Assembly: GCF_009827545.1 (NCBI RefSeq)
Contig: NZ_WTYS01000001.1
Span: 2,443,772 to 2,507,771, forward strand
DNA: 64,000 nt
Source of the DNA: Pontixanthobacter gangjinensis
GTDB taxonomy: Bacteria; Pseudomonadota; Alphaproteobacteria; Sphingomonadales; Sphingomonadaceae
Direction: 5' to 3'
A program made the position numbers and the translations under genes. Every line of letters starts with the position of its first letter. Within the stretch, counting starts at the first letter, position 1. The notes beneath the pieces are model-generated. The model did no database searches. It worked only from the letters and a program-made list of their open reading frames with translations, and was not told where the DNA came from. Positions 15,851 to 25,811 of this stretch are shown here, one piece after another.

Positions 15851-18217
15851 ATGAATGGAATTGCGATTAGGCGGGGACGGTGCGATAGGCAAGCCATGCT
15901 ACGCCGCTCGGAATCGATAACCCATTCAAGAATTGCGCACCGGATACTTATCCGAAACGCGCAAGCGCATCCGCCAGTTTTGGCGTCTGCGCTCGTTGCG
16001 CTTGCGCTGTGCGTGGGTAATGCAGATCCATCTGCCGCGCAGGATGTGGCTGAGGCAGCAGGAGATGCATCTCTGAATATCGCTGATCAAGCGATAGTAG
16101 AGCAAGAGCCTCGCCAGATCGACTTCGAAGCAAATACGATCGCGTTTGATTCGGAAAACGACATCGTCACCGCCAATGGCCGGGTCATCCTGCGCAGCGA
16201 CGATCGCTCGGTGCTGGCAGAAACTGTCATCTGGAACCGCAGGACCGGACAAATTGTTGCAACCGGCGATGTTCGTTTCGTAGATGAAGAGGGCAACCAG
16301 CTTTATACAGACAGAATTGAACTCACCGACGAGTTCGATGCTGGGGCGATGGATAATTTACTGCTAGCTTTACGCGAAGGTGGCCGGCTGGCAGCCCGCG
16401 AGGGAGCCCGGGCAGCTGATGGCAGCATCACTTTGTCAGATGCGTCTTACAGCGCCTGTGCGGTGATTGATCCGGACAATTGCAATAAAGACCCCAGTTG
16501 GCGAATAATTGCTGACCGTGTCTCATATGATCCGGCGGAGAAACGGATCCGTTTTCGCGGTGCCTTTCTGGAACTTTTTGGCCAGCGACTATTACCCCTT
16601 CCCGGCCTCGCCGTTCGCACTGATGGCAGCGCGGTTTCCGGCATAACTGTTCCTGACTTTCGTATCTCTGAATCGAATGGCGTTGAGGTCCGCGCCGGCT
16701 ATTATTGGCGGCTAGCCGATAATAAGGATTTAGCGGTAAACGGATATGTCTTCAGCGACGCTCCGCCGATGGTTTCTGGGCAATGGCGGCATTTGACCGA
16801 CAAGGGCGCGTATCAAATCACCGGATATGCTACAAACAGCCGTCGAATTTCGCGGTTTAGCGGCGTTCCAACCAGCGAAAAGGACGCTCGCGGTTACATT
16901 TTTGCAAATGGGCGGTTTCAATTCAGCCCTGAGTGGAGTTTAACCGGTTCAGTCCGCGCCGCGAGCGACCGCACATTCCTGCGCCGCTACGATATTAGCC
17001 GTGATGACCGGCTGCGCTCGACGGTCAATCTCGAACGTATTTCCAACACATCCTACTTGTCGATAGCTGGCTGGGCAACGCAGACCTTGCGGCTCAATCA
17101 GCCGCAAGGCCAAGTTCCCTTGGTCCTGCCCGTTATCGATTATCGCAAACGCATCTCTGATCCTACGGGCCTTGGTGGCACTTTGGAATTGCAGGCGAAC
17201 ACGCTCGCCCTGTTCCGAGACCAAGGCCAAGATACACAGCGCGCTTTTGCCGGGGCTCGTTGGGATATGAAGCGACTGACCAATCTGGGCCAAGTCATTA
17301 CACTGACCGGCATGGTTCGCGGCGATGTCTATTACAGCGACGAAAACGCATTCACCAACACAGCGATCTACCGCGGCCAGTCCGGTTGGCAAGGGCGCGG
17401 TATTGCGGTCGCTGCACTCGACATGGAATGGCCATTTGTAGGCGAAGCATTCGGCGGAACGCAGGTCTTCACTCCGCGCGTTCAGTTTGTGGCGAGCCCG
17501 CCCATTCGCAACCTCGCGGTGCCCAATGAAGATGCGCGGGCAATCGATCTGGAAGATTCCAACCTTTTCGCGCTCAACCGCTTTCCTGGTTATGACCGAG
17601 TCGAGGATGGCGCGCGCATTACATATGGTTTCGACTGGGAATTGCAGCGTCCCGGTTGGCGCGTAAAAACGACATTGGGCCAGTCATACCGCCTAGATAC
17701 AGATAACAACATCTTGGTCGACGGAACCGGGCTAAGTGGGCGTGTTTCGGATGTGGTCGGGCGAACCGAAGTGCGGTTCCGCGACTTCGTTAAACTCACG
17801 CACCGCTACAGGCTTGATAAAGATAATCTCGCCATTCGCCGTAATGAATTTGATGCCACTGTTGGCACTAGGCAAACCTATGCCGAGATCGGCTATTTGC
17901 GGCTAAACCGGGACATCGCCGCCGGGATCGAGGATTTACAAGATCGCGAAGAATTGCGCATTGCAACCCGTGTCGCGTTTGCAAAATATTGGTCTGTTTT
18001 CGGGTCAGGTGTGTTCAACCTGACTGACAGAAACGAAGACCCGACACTTAACTCAGATGGTTTCGAACCAGTGCGTACGCGGCTTGGGCTTGCCTATAGT
18101 GATGATTGTCTGGAACTTGGGCTAACCTGGCGGCGCGACTACGTTACATCCGGAGATGCCCAGCGCGGCGATACATTCCAGCTCTATTTTGCATTGCGTA
18201 ATCTTGGCTTTCGTTAG
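15851..18217 (+). CDS. lptD: LPS assembly outer-membrane protein LptD
   Basis: LptD with LptE inserts lipopolysaccharide into the outer leaflet. After a long signal sequence (hydrophobic ALVALALCVGN, cleavage near PSAAQ), an LptA-like beta-jellyroll of repeats follows: IDFEANTIAFDSENDIVTAN (in part), VILRSDDRSVLAETVIW, GQIVATGDVRFVDEEGNQLYTD. The rest is a 26-strand-type barrel with many alternating strands, ending YFALRNLGFR. The length of 788 is normal. The ATG at 15851 has GAGGA six bases upstream; an inner ATG at 15896 is the alternative. It begins the lptD-surA-pdxA-ksgA operon. Confidence 0.95.
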   Translation: MNGIAIRRGRCDRQAMLRRSESITHSRIAHRILIRNAQAHPPVLASALVALALCVGNADPSAAQDVAEAAGDASLNIADQAIVEQEPRQIDFEANTIAFDSENDIVTANGRVILRSDDRSVLAETVIWNRRTGQIVATGDVRFVDEEGNQLYTDRIELTDEFDAGAMDNLLLALREGGRLAAREGARAADGSITLSDASYSACAVIDPDNCNKDPSWRIIADRVSYDPAEKRIRFRGAFLELFGQRLLPLPGLAVRTDGSAVSGITVPDFRISESNGVEVRAGYYWRLADNKDLAVNGYVFSDAPPMVSGQWRHLTDKGAYQITGYATNSRRISRFSGVPTSEKDARGYIFANGRFQFSPEWSLTGSVRAASDRTFLRRYDISRDDRLRSTVNLERISNTSYLSIAGWATQTLRLNQPQGQVPLVLPVIDYRKRISDPTGLGGTLELQANTLALFRDQGQDTQRAFAGARWDMKRLTNLGQVITLTGMVRGDVYYSDENAFTNTAIYRGQSGWQGRGIAVAALDMEWPFVGEAFGGTQVFTPRVQFVASPPIRNLAVPNEDARAIDLEDSNLFALNRFPGYDRVEDGARITYGFDWELQRPGWRVKTTLGQSYRLDTDNNILVDGTGLSGRVSDVVGRTEVRFRDFVKLTHRYRLDKDNLAIRRNEFDATVGTRQTYAEIGYLRLNRDIAAGIEDLQDREELRIATRVAFAKYWSVFGSGVFNLTDRNEDPTLNSDGFEPVRTRLGLAYSDDCLELGLTWRRDYVTSGDAQRGDTFQLYFALRNLGFR

Positions 18218-18428
18218 TTACTTTACTGGCAATTTTTCGCCGGAAATGGCTGGAACGCACAAGGAATGGCTTCTGGCTACGCCCGAGGATTGGCAGCGCG
18301 CATCAAACGCGCTATCGGCGGAAAAGTAGGGTTTCGAGCGCTCAGCGAAGGTTAAGCCGAACGCGTTCAAAAACAATGTCCCAAGGCGCATAGGACTGCG
18401 CTGCAAACGGAATTTACATGTGATTGAA

Positions 18429-19766
18429 ATGACTTTTTCCAAGTTTTTTGGCAGTCTTGCCGCACTTGGCTTAGCAGCCAGCCCCATTGCCTTGCAGGCG
18501 CAGGATGTTGCGACTCGTACCACTGAAAATCCTCTCGGCATTCCTGCCGATGTAAACTTGCTGTCCGATAACGACCCGAATGTTCGGTCCGCCACGGCGT
18601 TGGTCAATGGCACAGTGATTACCGGAACTGACGTGGATCACCGCGTTGCTTTGCTAGTAGCCCAATCGGAAGGCGAATTACCGCCCGCAGAATTGCAGCG
18701 TGTGAGAATGCAAGTGCTGCGCAATTTGATCGACGAGACGCTGCAAATCCAGGATGCAAATGCACAGGAATTGCCCGTAAGCGATGCAGAAGTTGATCAA
18801 CGATATGCGCAAGTCGCCAGCCAGAATTTCAGCGCTGACCCCGCCAGAATGGACAGCTACCTTCTGGGCATCGGCTCCTCGCCTGCATCACTAAAACGGC
18901 AAATTCGCGGTGAAATTGCGTGGACGAATGTCATTCGTCGTAACATCTCTCCGTTTGTAAACGTTTCCGAGGAAGAGGCGCGCGAGGAACTGGCACGCCG
19001 CGCATCCGAGCGTGGTACCGAAGAATATCGTTTGGGGGAAATCTACCTCAGCGCGACCATAGAGAATAGGGAAGCGGTTCTCGAAAACGCGAACCAGATC
19101 GTAGCGCAATTGCAACAAGGCGGCAATTTTGTAGCCTATGCCCGCCAGTTTTCTGAAGCTTCAACTTCTGCGGTCGGAGGAGACTTGGGTTTCGTCCGGC
19201 TCAATACACTGCCGAGTGAAATGGCCACACGCGCCCGTCAAATGTCCCCAGGGCAGCTAGTCGGACCGTTTGAAGTTCCTGGCGGTCTTGTGATCATGTA
19301 TCTAATCGACAAGAGGCAACTCGGTATGGCTGATCCGCGCGATGCGATGCTTAGCCTAAAGCAAATCTCCATCGGATTTGACCCCAAATCAACCGACGAA
19401 CAAACCAACGCACGCGTACAATTGTTTACCGATGCGGTCGCGCGGATGCGAGGGTGCGGAGATGCAAATGCCGTTGCGGCGTCAATAGGTGCCGAAGTGG
19501 TAGAAAATGAAATCCGCGCGCGCGCGCTACCGGAACAATTGCAAACACCGCTGCTCAGCATTCAAGTAGGACAAACGACTCCTCCGTTCGGTTCCGTTGC
19601 AGACGGCGTCCGGGTGCTAATGCTGTGTGGGCGCGATGATCCCCAATCAGCGGCAGCCGCTACAATTGAGCAAATCATCGAAGAGAAGGAGAATGAGCGC
19701 ATTCAGAAACGTGCTCAACGCTATCTCCGCGATCTACGCAGCGACGCCTATATCGAGTACGACTGA
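18429..19766 (+). CDS. surA: Periplasmic peptidyl-prolyl isomerase/chaperone SurA
   Basis: SurA escorts outer-membrane proteins across the periplasm. The 445-residue product has a signal peptide (FFGSLAALGLAASPIALQAQ), an N-terminal chaperone domain (ATALVNGTVITGTDVDHR, LQRVRMQVLRNLIDETLQIQ) and a parvulin domain at about 200-305 with VAYARQFSEASTSAVGGDLG and VGPFEVPGGLVIMYL. A second, degenerate parvulin-like region may follow. The start could be GTG 18420 or ATG 18429; ATG is chosen. The gap from lptD is 211 bp with no other gene visible, so an internal promoter is possible. Confidence 0.93.
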   Translation: MTFSKFFGSLAALGLAASPIALQAQDVATRTTENPLGIPADVNLLSDNDPNVRSATALVNGTVITGTDVDHRVALLVAQSEGELPPAELQRVRMQVLRNLIDETLQIQDANAQELPVSDAEVDQRYAQVASQNFSADPARMDSYLLGIGSSPASLKRQIRGEIAWTNVIRRNISPFVNVSEEEAREELARRASERGTEEYRLGEIYLSATIENREAVLENANQIVAQLQQGGNFVAYARQFSEASTSAVGGDLGFVRLNTLPSEMATRARQMSPGQLVGPFEVPGGLVIMYLIDKRQLGMADPRDAMLSLKQISIGFDPKSTDEQTNARVQLFTDAVARMRGCGDANAVAASIGAEVVENEIRARALPEQLQTPLLSIQVGQTTPPFGSVADGVRVLMLCGRDDPQSAAAATIEQIIEEKENERIQKRAQRYLRDLRSDAYIEYD

Positions 19767-19771
19767 TCGCA

Positions 19772-20794
19772 ATGGGCAATCCGCCCAAAACCATGGGGCC
19801 GATAGCGCTTTCAATTGGTGATCCCGCCGGGGTCGGCCCTGAAATCATTGCGCTGGCATGGAATGTACGCAAGCAGGCAGCGCTTGCGCCATTCTTTGCA
19901 GTGGGCGGAGCAAGCGTGCTGGCCGCCGCCGCACAGCAGCGCGGCTTGGACATGCCGTTACGCCATGTTTCATCAATCAGCGAAGCTTGCGAAGTTTTTG
20001 ACGAGTGCATGCCTGTATTCGGAGCGATCGATTCGCATTACAGCCCAGGTAAGCCGTCAGAAGAAGGCGCGCGCCTCGCGCTTGCATCACTCCGCGGGGC
20101 GACCAAACTGGCAGTGGGCGAAAAAGTTTCGGCAATCGCGACCGCTCCAATCGCAAAATCACGGCTTGCGGAAATTGGTTTCACCCATCCGGGCCAAACC
20201 GAATATCTGGCGCGTGCTTGCGGCCTGGCAGATGAGCAGGCGGTCATGATGCTTGCCGGACCACAGCTTAAGGCTATTCCGCTGACGGTGCATTGCGCTC
20301 TTTCGGATGTACCCGGTTTAATAACTGCAGACTTGATCATCCAGCGCACTCGCATCGCTGTCGCAGCGTTGCGGCGCGATTTTGGGCTTGAGCAACCAAG
20401 GATAGCAATTGCAGGATTGAATCCGCATGCAGGAGAGGGCGGCAAATTTGGCAGCGAAGAGCTGGAGATCATTGTCCCGGCTATTGCAGCCCTGCGCAGT
20501 CAAGGCATTGATGCAACCGGCCCGCATCCGGCAGACGCAATGTTCGCGCCGCACGCTCGCGGTAATTATGACGTGGCGCTGTGCATGTATCACGATCAGG
20601 CATTGATCCCGGTTAAGGCGCTCGATTTCGACCAAGGTGTGAACGTTACGCTTGGGCTGCCAATTATTCGCACCTCGCCCGATCACGGAACGGCCTTTGA
20701 TATTGCAGGCAAAAACATTGCCAATGCAGGCGCGATGATTGCGGCAATTAAGATGGCGGGCGATTGCGCAACGCGCCGGGCACGGCAGAATTGA
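19772..20794 (+). CDS. pdxA: 4-hydroxythreonine-4-phosphate dehydrogenase
   Basis: PdxA oxidises 4-phosphohydroxy-L-threonine in pyridoxal phosphate synthesis. The 340-residue product has [13 protein letters not shown] at the N terminus, [33 protein letters not shown] with a metal-binding His, [14 protein letters not shown] with another, and [14 protein letters not shown]. It starts 5 bp after the surA stop and its TGA overlaps the TTG start of ksgA by four bases. Confidence 0.96.
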   Translation: MGNPPKTMGPIALSIGDPAGVGPEIIALAWNVRKQAALAPFFAVGGASVLAAAAQQRGLDMPLRHVSSISEACEVFDECMPVFGAIDSHYSPGKPSEEGARLALASLRGATKLAVGEKVSAIATAPIAKSRLAEIGFTHPGQTEYLARACGLADEQAVMMLAGPQLKAIPLTVHCALSDVPGLITADLIIQRTRIAVAALRRDFGLEQPRIAIAGLNPHAGEGGKFGSEELEIIVPAIAALRSQGIDATGPHPADAMFAPHARGNYDVALCMYHDQALIPVKALDFDQGVNVTLGLPIIRTSPDHGTAFDIAGKNIANAGAMIAAIKMAGDCATRRARQN

Positions 20795-21609
20795 CCGACC
20801 TACCCCCCTTGCGTGAAGTGATTGCAAAGCACGGCCTCAGCGCATCCAAAGCGCTTGGCCAGAACTTCCTGTTTGACGAGCAGTTGCTGGATCGAATTGC
20901 CGCATTATCCGGGAATCTCGAAGGTAAGGCCGTGCTCGAAATCGGCCCTGGTCCCGGCGGCTTAACCCGCGCGTTGCTGCGTGCTGGTGCCCGCGTGACG
21001 GCAATCGAGATGGATACCCGCTGCCTCCCCGCCCTGGCTGAATTGGACGATGCTTTTCCGGGGCAGTTAAAAGTAATCCAAGGCGATGCGATGAAAATCG
21101 ATCACACACAGCTTATGGGCGAAACTTACGCCGTAGTTGCGAATTTGCCCTACAATGTTGGCACCGCGCTATTTGTGAATTGGCTCGGCGGGGAGCAATG
21201 GCCACCGCGTTGGAGCTCGCTGACGCTGATGTTCCAGCAGGAGGTTGCCAAGCGCATCGTGTCAGCACCCGGCGGGAGCGCTTATGGCCGGCTTGCTGTG
21301 CTGGCCCAGTGGCGTTCATCCGCAAGACTCGCAATGAAAGTCCATCGCAGCGCGTTTACTCCGCCGCCCAAAGTTATGAGCGCGATCGTGCATGTTGAGC
21401 CTAAAGAGATGCCAGGCGGTGTCTCGGCGCAAGTACTGGAGCGGATAACGGCCGCATCATTCGGTCAGCGGCGTAAGATGCTTCGTCAAAGCCTCAAATC
21501 GGTGCCAGGCGCGCTCGACGCCTTGGCAAAGCTTGGGATTGACGAAACACGGCGCGCGGAGACGCTAACGGTCGCGGAATTCGTTGAGGTTGCGCGAGTT
21601 TTAACTTGA
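20791..21609 (+). CDS. rsmA: 16S rRNA dimethyladenosine transferase RsmA (KsgA)
   Basis: RsmA dimethylates two adjacent adenines near the 3' end of 16S rRNA during small-subunit maturation. The 272-residue product has [12 protein letters not shown], the SAM-binding [15 protein letters not shown], the acidic [11 protein letters not shown] and the catalytic NLPYN. It also has [19 protein letters not shown] and the C-terminal [13 protein letters not shown] block. No ATG fits. A TTG at 20791 overlaps the pdxA stop (TTGA), and translation from it gives (M)[17 protein letters not shown], the usual family start, so TTG is the likely start. Confidence 0.95.
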   Translation: MTDLPPLREVIAKHGLSASKALGQNFLFDEQLLDRIAALSGNLEGKAVLEIGPGPGGLTRALLRAGARVTAIEMDTRCLPALAELDDAFPGQLKVIQGDAMKIDHTQLMGETYAVVANLPYNVGTALFVNWLGGEQWPPRWSSLTLMFQQEVAKRIVSAPGGSAYGRLAVLAQWRSSARLAMKVHRSAFTPPPKVMSAIVHVEPKEMPGGVSAQVLERITAASFGQRRKMLRQSLKSVPGALDALAKLGIDETRRAETLTVAEFVEVARVLT

Positions 21610-21732
21610 TCAATCACATGCTCAGATGCGCTCGCCACTTTGCCATTTGCACCAATTGCTCTAACGACGCTTTCAAATGATCCATTTTATTGCGGATCTG
21701 CTCATCTCAAGATCAAGGAATCTGAAACTCCA

Positions 21733-22095
21733 ATGCCGTCTTTCTCACAACCAAGCTTTCAAGAACGTACTCAAATGGCCGCTAAAGCCAAACAAGCGGC
21801 GCTAAAAAAGCTGAAGGCCAAACCTCCGGTCAGCGAAGAAGTGCTCGCCGAGCGCAAGGCCGCTGCAGAAGCGCGCGAGGCGGCAAAAGCCAAGGCTCGC
21901 GAAGAGAAACGCGCTGCAGCTGAAAAAGTAAAGGCTGATGCTGAAGCGAAGAGAGTAGCCGAAGCGAAAGCAAAAGCAGAAGCTGAAGCAGAAGCAGCCG
22001 CAAATGCTCCGCCCGAGCTTACCGAAGAAGAGAAGAAGGCAATCCGCGACGCTCGCTACGCCGCCCGCAAGCAGCGCAAGAAAAAGAAGCGCTAA
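21733..22095 (+). CDS. DUF6481 small Ala/Lys/Glu-rich protein
   Basis: The 120-residue product begins MPSFSQPSFQERTQMAAKAK, then an extended run of Ala, Lys, Glu and Arg in helical heptads (AEAREAAKAKAREEKRAAAE) and ends in a basic tail KQRKKKKR. This is the DUF6481 layout, common in sphingomonads. The highly charged helix and basic tail suggest RNA or DNA contact, which is inference. The upstream frame is open 31 codons, but ATG 21733 matches the family start. A terminator follows 30 bp after the stop. Confidence 0.85.
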   Translation: MPSFSQPSFQERTQMAAKAKQAALKKLKAKPPVSEEVLAERKAAAEAREAAKAKAREEKRAAAEKVKADAEAKRVAEAKAKAEAEAEAAANAPPELTEEEKKAIRDARYAARKQRKKKKR

Positions 22096-22120
22096 AGGGC
22101 CATCGATTTAATAACGGGAC

Positions 22121-22160
22121 AAAAAGAGCCGGAGCGCCACATGGCAACGCTCCGGCTTTT
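22121..22160 (+). terminator. Terminator after the DUF6481 gene
   Basis: AGCCGGAGCG (22127-22136) pairs perfectly with CGCTCCGGCT (22148-22157) around an 11-base loop, followed by TTT and preceded by five As. Confidence 0.9.
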
Positions 22161-22265
22161 AAAGTTGGCCGCTACCGAAGTAGCAGCTGGGTCGCCTCGT
22201 CAACTGATTTCGACTCAATGTCTGATCAGGAGGCGTTCCAATTGAAGCTTTTCGAAGTTTTGATC

Positions 22266-22281
22266 TGTGACGTAGGTCACA
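22266..22281. promoter_or_regulatory. CRP-like palindrome TGTGA-N6-TCACA in a convergent gap
   Basis: TGTGACGTAGGTCACA matches the CRP/FNR-family consensus exactly (TGTGA, six bases, TCACA). It lies in the 226-bp gap between the 3' ends of the DUF6481 gene (plus) and glcB (minus), where no annotated start is near. The site may be fortuitous or may mark an unrecognised small transcript. Confidence 0.4.
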
Positions 22282-22321
22282 CCATTTAAATTATTGTTTG
22301 CCATGTTTTGAACAAACGAAA

Positions 22322-24421
22322 TTATCCAGCCTTTTTCACCAGCCGCCATTTGTGAAGCAGCGGCTCGGTATAACCGCTTGGCTGCTCTTCGCCTTCAAAC
22401 ACCAGATCGCAAGCAGCCTTGAAGGCAACGCCGTCCCAATTGCCGGCCATCGGCTCATAAGTTGGGTCGCCTGCGTTCTGCGCGTCCACTTTCGCAGCCA
22501 TTCTGTGGAGCGAATCCATCACTTGCTCCTTCGTACACACACCGTGGAGCAGCCAATTGGCCATGTGCTGTGAGGAAATTCGCAAAGTCGCACGGTCTTC
22601 CATCAAGCCCACATCGTTGATGTCGGGCACTTTTGAGCAACCAACGCCTGCATCAATCCACCGGACAACATAACCGAGCAAGCCCTGCGCGTTGTTATCA
22701 AGCTCCTCGCGAATTTCTTCCTCACACCAATTTGCGCCCTTGGCCAGTGGAATTTGAAGCAGCAGTTCAAGGCTCGGAACATCGCCCAGCCCCTTTTGCA
22801 CTTCAAACACATCCTTCTGGTGGTAATGCAGCGCGTGGAGTGTTGCGGCAGTCGGCGACGGAACCCATGCCGTATTCGCGCCAGCGTTTAGATGCGCGAT
22901 TTTCTCACGCATCATTTGCGCCATCAAATCTGGCGCAGCCCACATGCCTTTGCCGATTTGCGCTTTGCCTGACAGGCCATGCCTCAGGCCCACACCAACA
23001 TTGCGTGCCTCGTAAGCTTTCAGCCAGGCACTCGATTTCATCTCTCCTTTGCGAACCATCGGGCCTGCTTGCATAGAAGTGTGAATTTCGTCGCCAGTGC
23101 GGTCGAGGAAGCCCGTGTTGATGAACACAATCCGGTCCTTCACCGCATAGATACAGCTGGCAAGGTTGGCGCTGGTCCGGCGTTCTTCATCCATCACTCC
23201 GACCTTGATCGTGTGGCGCGGGAGGCCAAGCAGATCCTCTACCGCATCGAACAGATCATTGGTAAATCCGCATTCCTCCGGCCCATGCATTTTGGGTTTT
23301 ACGATATAGATCGAGCCGTTGTGACTATTGCCGAATTTTGTGCGGTTTTCTACGTCCAACGCGCTGATTGCGCTGGTGAAAACCGCGTCCATAATGCCTT
23401 CGGGAATTTCGCCGCCATCGGGCAAATGAATCGCCGGATTGGTCATTAAGTGGCCTACATTGCGAACAAACATCAGGCTGCGGCCGCTTAAGCTTTGCGC
23501 GCTGCCGTCGGCTGCGGCGTACTCTTTGTTCGGAGCCAGCTGGCGCGTGAGTGTATTACCGCCTTTCTGAAAGCTTTCTTCCAGATCACCGCGAATGATG
23601 CCCAGCCAATTGGTATAGGCGAGCAATTTATCCTCGGCGTCCACCGCCGCAACCGAATCTTCGCAATCAGCGATAGTGGTCAGCGCGCTTTCGAGAATGA
23701 TGTCTGCAATGCCAGCTTTGTCGGTGCTGCCGATCGGGCTCTCACGGTCGAACACGACCTCGATGTGCAGGCCGTTGTTTTTGAACAGCAAGCCGCTGGC
23801 AGTTTTGCCAATATACTGGGCCTCGTCCTCCAGTTTGCCGTCATCTTCGTCGGCCATATCGGCCCAACTTTGCCCTACCAGCGGTAGCGCCTCATCGAGA
23901 AATTGGCGTCCAGCCGCGATCACCGCCGCGCCGCGCACCGGGCAATATCCCGCTTGCTGCGCTTCGGGTGCATCCTGAAGCGCATCGGTTCCATAAAACG
24001 CATCATACAGGCTGCCCCAGCGCGCATTGGCGGCATTGAGCAGGAAGCGCGCATTTAGAATCGGCACCACCAATTGCGGACCGGCCATTGTGGCGATTTC
24101 AGGATCGACATTCTGCGTACCGATAGTGAAGTCGCCCGGTTCAGGCACCAGATAGCCGATCTCTTCGAGAAAATGGCGATAGGCTTCGGGATTGTGGTCT
24201 TGCCCGCGATGTTGCCGGTGCCAACTATCAATCTGTGTCTGAAGCGACTGGCGCTTTTCCAGTAATTGCCGGTTTCGCGGGGCGAAACGATCCAGCAAAG
24301 CTGCGAAGCCGGTCCAAAATGCGTCTACATCGCGGCCCAGCGGCCCCAAGACTTCGATTTCCAGAAATTCGGCCAGCTGGCGGTCAATCTGCAGCCCGGC
24401 ACGTGTCGCGATATCGCTCAT
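22322..24421 (-). CDS. glcB: Malate synthase G
   Basis: GlcB condenses glyoxylate and acetyl-CoA to malate. The 699-residue product, about the normal size, has the beta/alpha barrel with insertions of the G form. Visible features include the [17 protein letters not shown] region, [16 protein letters not shown], the catalytic-domain [33 protein letters not shown] and GMWAAPDLM. It is divergent from the M20 hydrolase gene with a 178-bp gap, so the two operons may share control. The isocitrate lyase partner is not in the window. Confidence 0.97.
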   Translation of the reverse strand: MSDIATRAGLQIDRQLAEFLEIEVLGPLGRDVDAFWTGFAALLDRFAPRNRQLLEKRQSLQTQIDSWHRQHRGQDHNPEAYRHFLEEIGYLVPEPGDFTIGTQNVDPEIATMAGPQLVVPILNARFLLNAANARWGSLYDAFYGTDALQDAPEAQQAGYCPVRGAAVIAAGRQFLDEALPLVGQSWADMADEDDGKLEDEAQYIGKTASGLLFKNNGLHIEVVFDRESPIGSTDKAGIADIILESALTTIADCEDSVAAVDAEDKLLAYTNWLGIIRGDLEESFQKGGNTLTRQLAPNKEYAAADGSAQSLSGRSLMFVRNVGHLMTNPAIHLPDGGEIPEGIMDAVFTSAISALDVENRTKFGNSHNGSIYIVKPKMHGPEECGFTNDLFDAVEDLLGLPRHTIKVGVMDEERRTSANLASCIYAVKDRIVFINTGFLDRTGDEIHTSMQAGPMVRKGEMKSSAWLKAYEARNVGVGLRHGLSGKAQIGKGMWAAPDLMAQMMREKIAHLNAGANTAWVPSPTAATLHALHYHQKDVFEVQKGLGDVPSLELLLQIPLAKGANWCEEEIREELDNNAQGLLGYVVRWIDAGVGCSKVPDINDVGLMEDRATLRISSQHMANWLLHGVCTKEQVMDSLHRMAAKVDAQNAGDPTYEPMAGNWDGVAFKAACDLVFEGEEQPSGYTEPLLHKWRLVKKAG

Positions 24422-24599
24422 AATTCCTCACACATGGTTGCGCACAAAACTGCACGCCGGTTCAACGAAATTGTCTGGGGAGGACAAGCGCGATATGGCG
24501 GGGTGGGCGGCGAAATGCAACGGCTTTGCCCACATCAAAACCGATGCAGGTGATTGTCGGGGTTGGACTAGCCTGCGCGCCAAGCTAGAGCGGTTTCCG

Positions 24600-25811
24600 A
24601 TGAAACAACTTGATGCCAAATATGAAGCGCTGATCGATCCGATTGATCAGGATTTGATGCTGGGCGAAGCGCAGGCATGGAGTGCGGTCAACACCGGCAC
24701 CGCCAATCTTGACGGCTTGGCCACAATGGCCAGCACGCTGGCCGATGCATTCTCGGCATTACCCGGCGAAGTTCAATTGGTTGACCCAGCGCCCGTAACC
24801 GCGATGGGCGCTGATGGCCGAGAATTTGAGAAACAGCACGGCCAGCACTTGACTATGAGCGTGCGGCCAGACGCACAGCGGCGGCTGCTGTTCACAGGTC
24901 ACATGGACACGGTCTTTCCCAAAGACAGCGACTTTCAGCGCCAGACATGGCTAGATGATGCAACATTGGTCGGACCCGGCCTTGCCGATATGAAAGGCGG
25001 GATCGCGGTATTCCTCCACGCACTTAAAGCCCTTGAGCAAAGCGATATAGCGGCAAATATTGGCTATGATATTCTGATCAATTCGGATGAGGAAACAGGT
25101 TCGCTCGCATCCGCTGCGCTAATCGAGCAAATGGCGCAGGGAAAGTTCGCGGCGCTTACTTACGAGCCAAGCGCGCTGCCCGATGGAACTTTGGCCCACG
25201 CACGCGGCGGCAGTGGCAATTACTCGCTGACAATTACGGGTAAATCGGCTCATGCAGGGCGCAATCCGCAAGATGGCCGCAATGCGATCGTCGCAGCGGC
25301 TGCACTGGTCTTGGGGCTCAAGGAACTCCAGAACAGCGAATGTCCGGTTAATCCAGCCAAGATTGAAGGCGGCGCGGCCAATAATGTCGTACCCGATCAC
25401 GCCGTATTGCGCTTTAATATCCGGCCAAAAAGCCCCAATTCAGCGACGCAATTCGAGGCCGCACTTGCTGCACTAATTGGCCACGTCCGGCAGGCGCACG
25501 AAGTCGACATCCATCAGCATGGCGGCATTTCGCGCCCTCCCAAACCAGTAGACCGCAAGGCGCAGGCGCTGTTCGATCTGGTGCGTGATTGCGGAGCATC
25601 GCTCGGGCAGGAAATCGGATGGCAATCGACAGGCGGTGTGTGCGATGGCAACAATATCGCATCCTGCGGCGTGCCTGTCGTGGATACGATGGGCGTGCGC
25701 GGCGGAGCAATCCATTCTGCCGATGAATTCTTGATTGTGAAATCCCTGTCTGAACGTGCGGCTTTATCCGCACTCGTCATCCACCGAATTGCTTCGGGAG
25801 AAGAGCTTTGA
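24600..25811 (+). CDS. M20-family metallohydrolase in the arginine succinyltransferase operon
   Basis: The 403-residue product is an M20 (carboxypeptidase G2-like) peptidase. Metal ligands are visible in FTGHMDTVF (His, Asp), GLADMKGG (Asp), INSDEETGS (Glu-Glu) and the C-terminal IHSADEF (His); a dimerisation domain lies at about 195-310. It is the first gene of an operon with astA and astB: its TGA overlaps the TTG start of astA. By context I infer that it could do the final step of the pathway, cleaving succinate from N-succinylglutamate in place of AstE, which is not in the window. That is a hypothesis. ATG 24600 was preferred to the upstream frame. Confidence 0.85.
   Translation: MKQLDAKYEALIDPIDQDLMLGEAQAWSAVNTGTANLDGLATMASTLADAFSALPGEVQLVDPAPVTAMGADGREFEKQHGQHLTMSVRPDAQRRLLFTGHMDTVFPKDSDFQRQTWLDDATLVGPGLADMKGGIAVFLHALKALEQSDIAANIGYDILINSDEETGSLASAALIEQMAQGKFAALTYEPSALPDGTLAHARGGSGNYSLTITGKSAHAGRNPQDGRNAIVAAAALVLGLKELQNSECPVNPAKIEGGAANNVVPDHAVLRFNIRPKSPNSATQFEAALAALIGHVRQAHEVDIHQHGGISRPPKPVDRKAQALFDLVRDCGASLGQEIGWQSTGGVCDGNNIASCGVPVVDTMGVRGGAIHSADEFLIVKSLSERAALSALVIHRIASGEEL

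Noticed and set aside
18218-18613. 131-residue leftward frame across the lptD-surA gap
   Set aside because: Overlaps the surA signal sequence on the other strand; no motif or ribosome site.
22215-22304. 29-residue leftward frame (start ATG 22304) whose N terminus resembles a thioredoxin start (VTDQNFE)
   Set aside because: Too short, no ribosome site, no WCxxC, and it includes the CRP-like palindrome; resemblance is over seven residues only.
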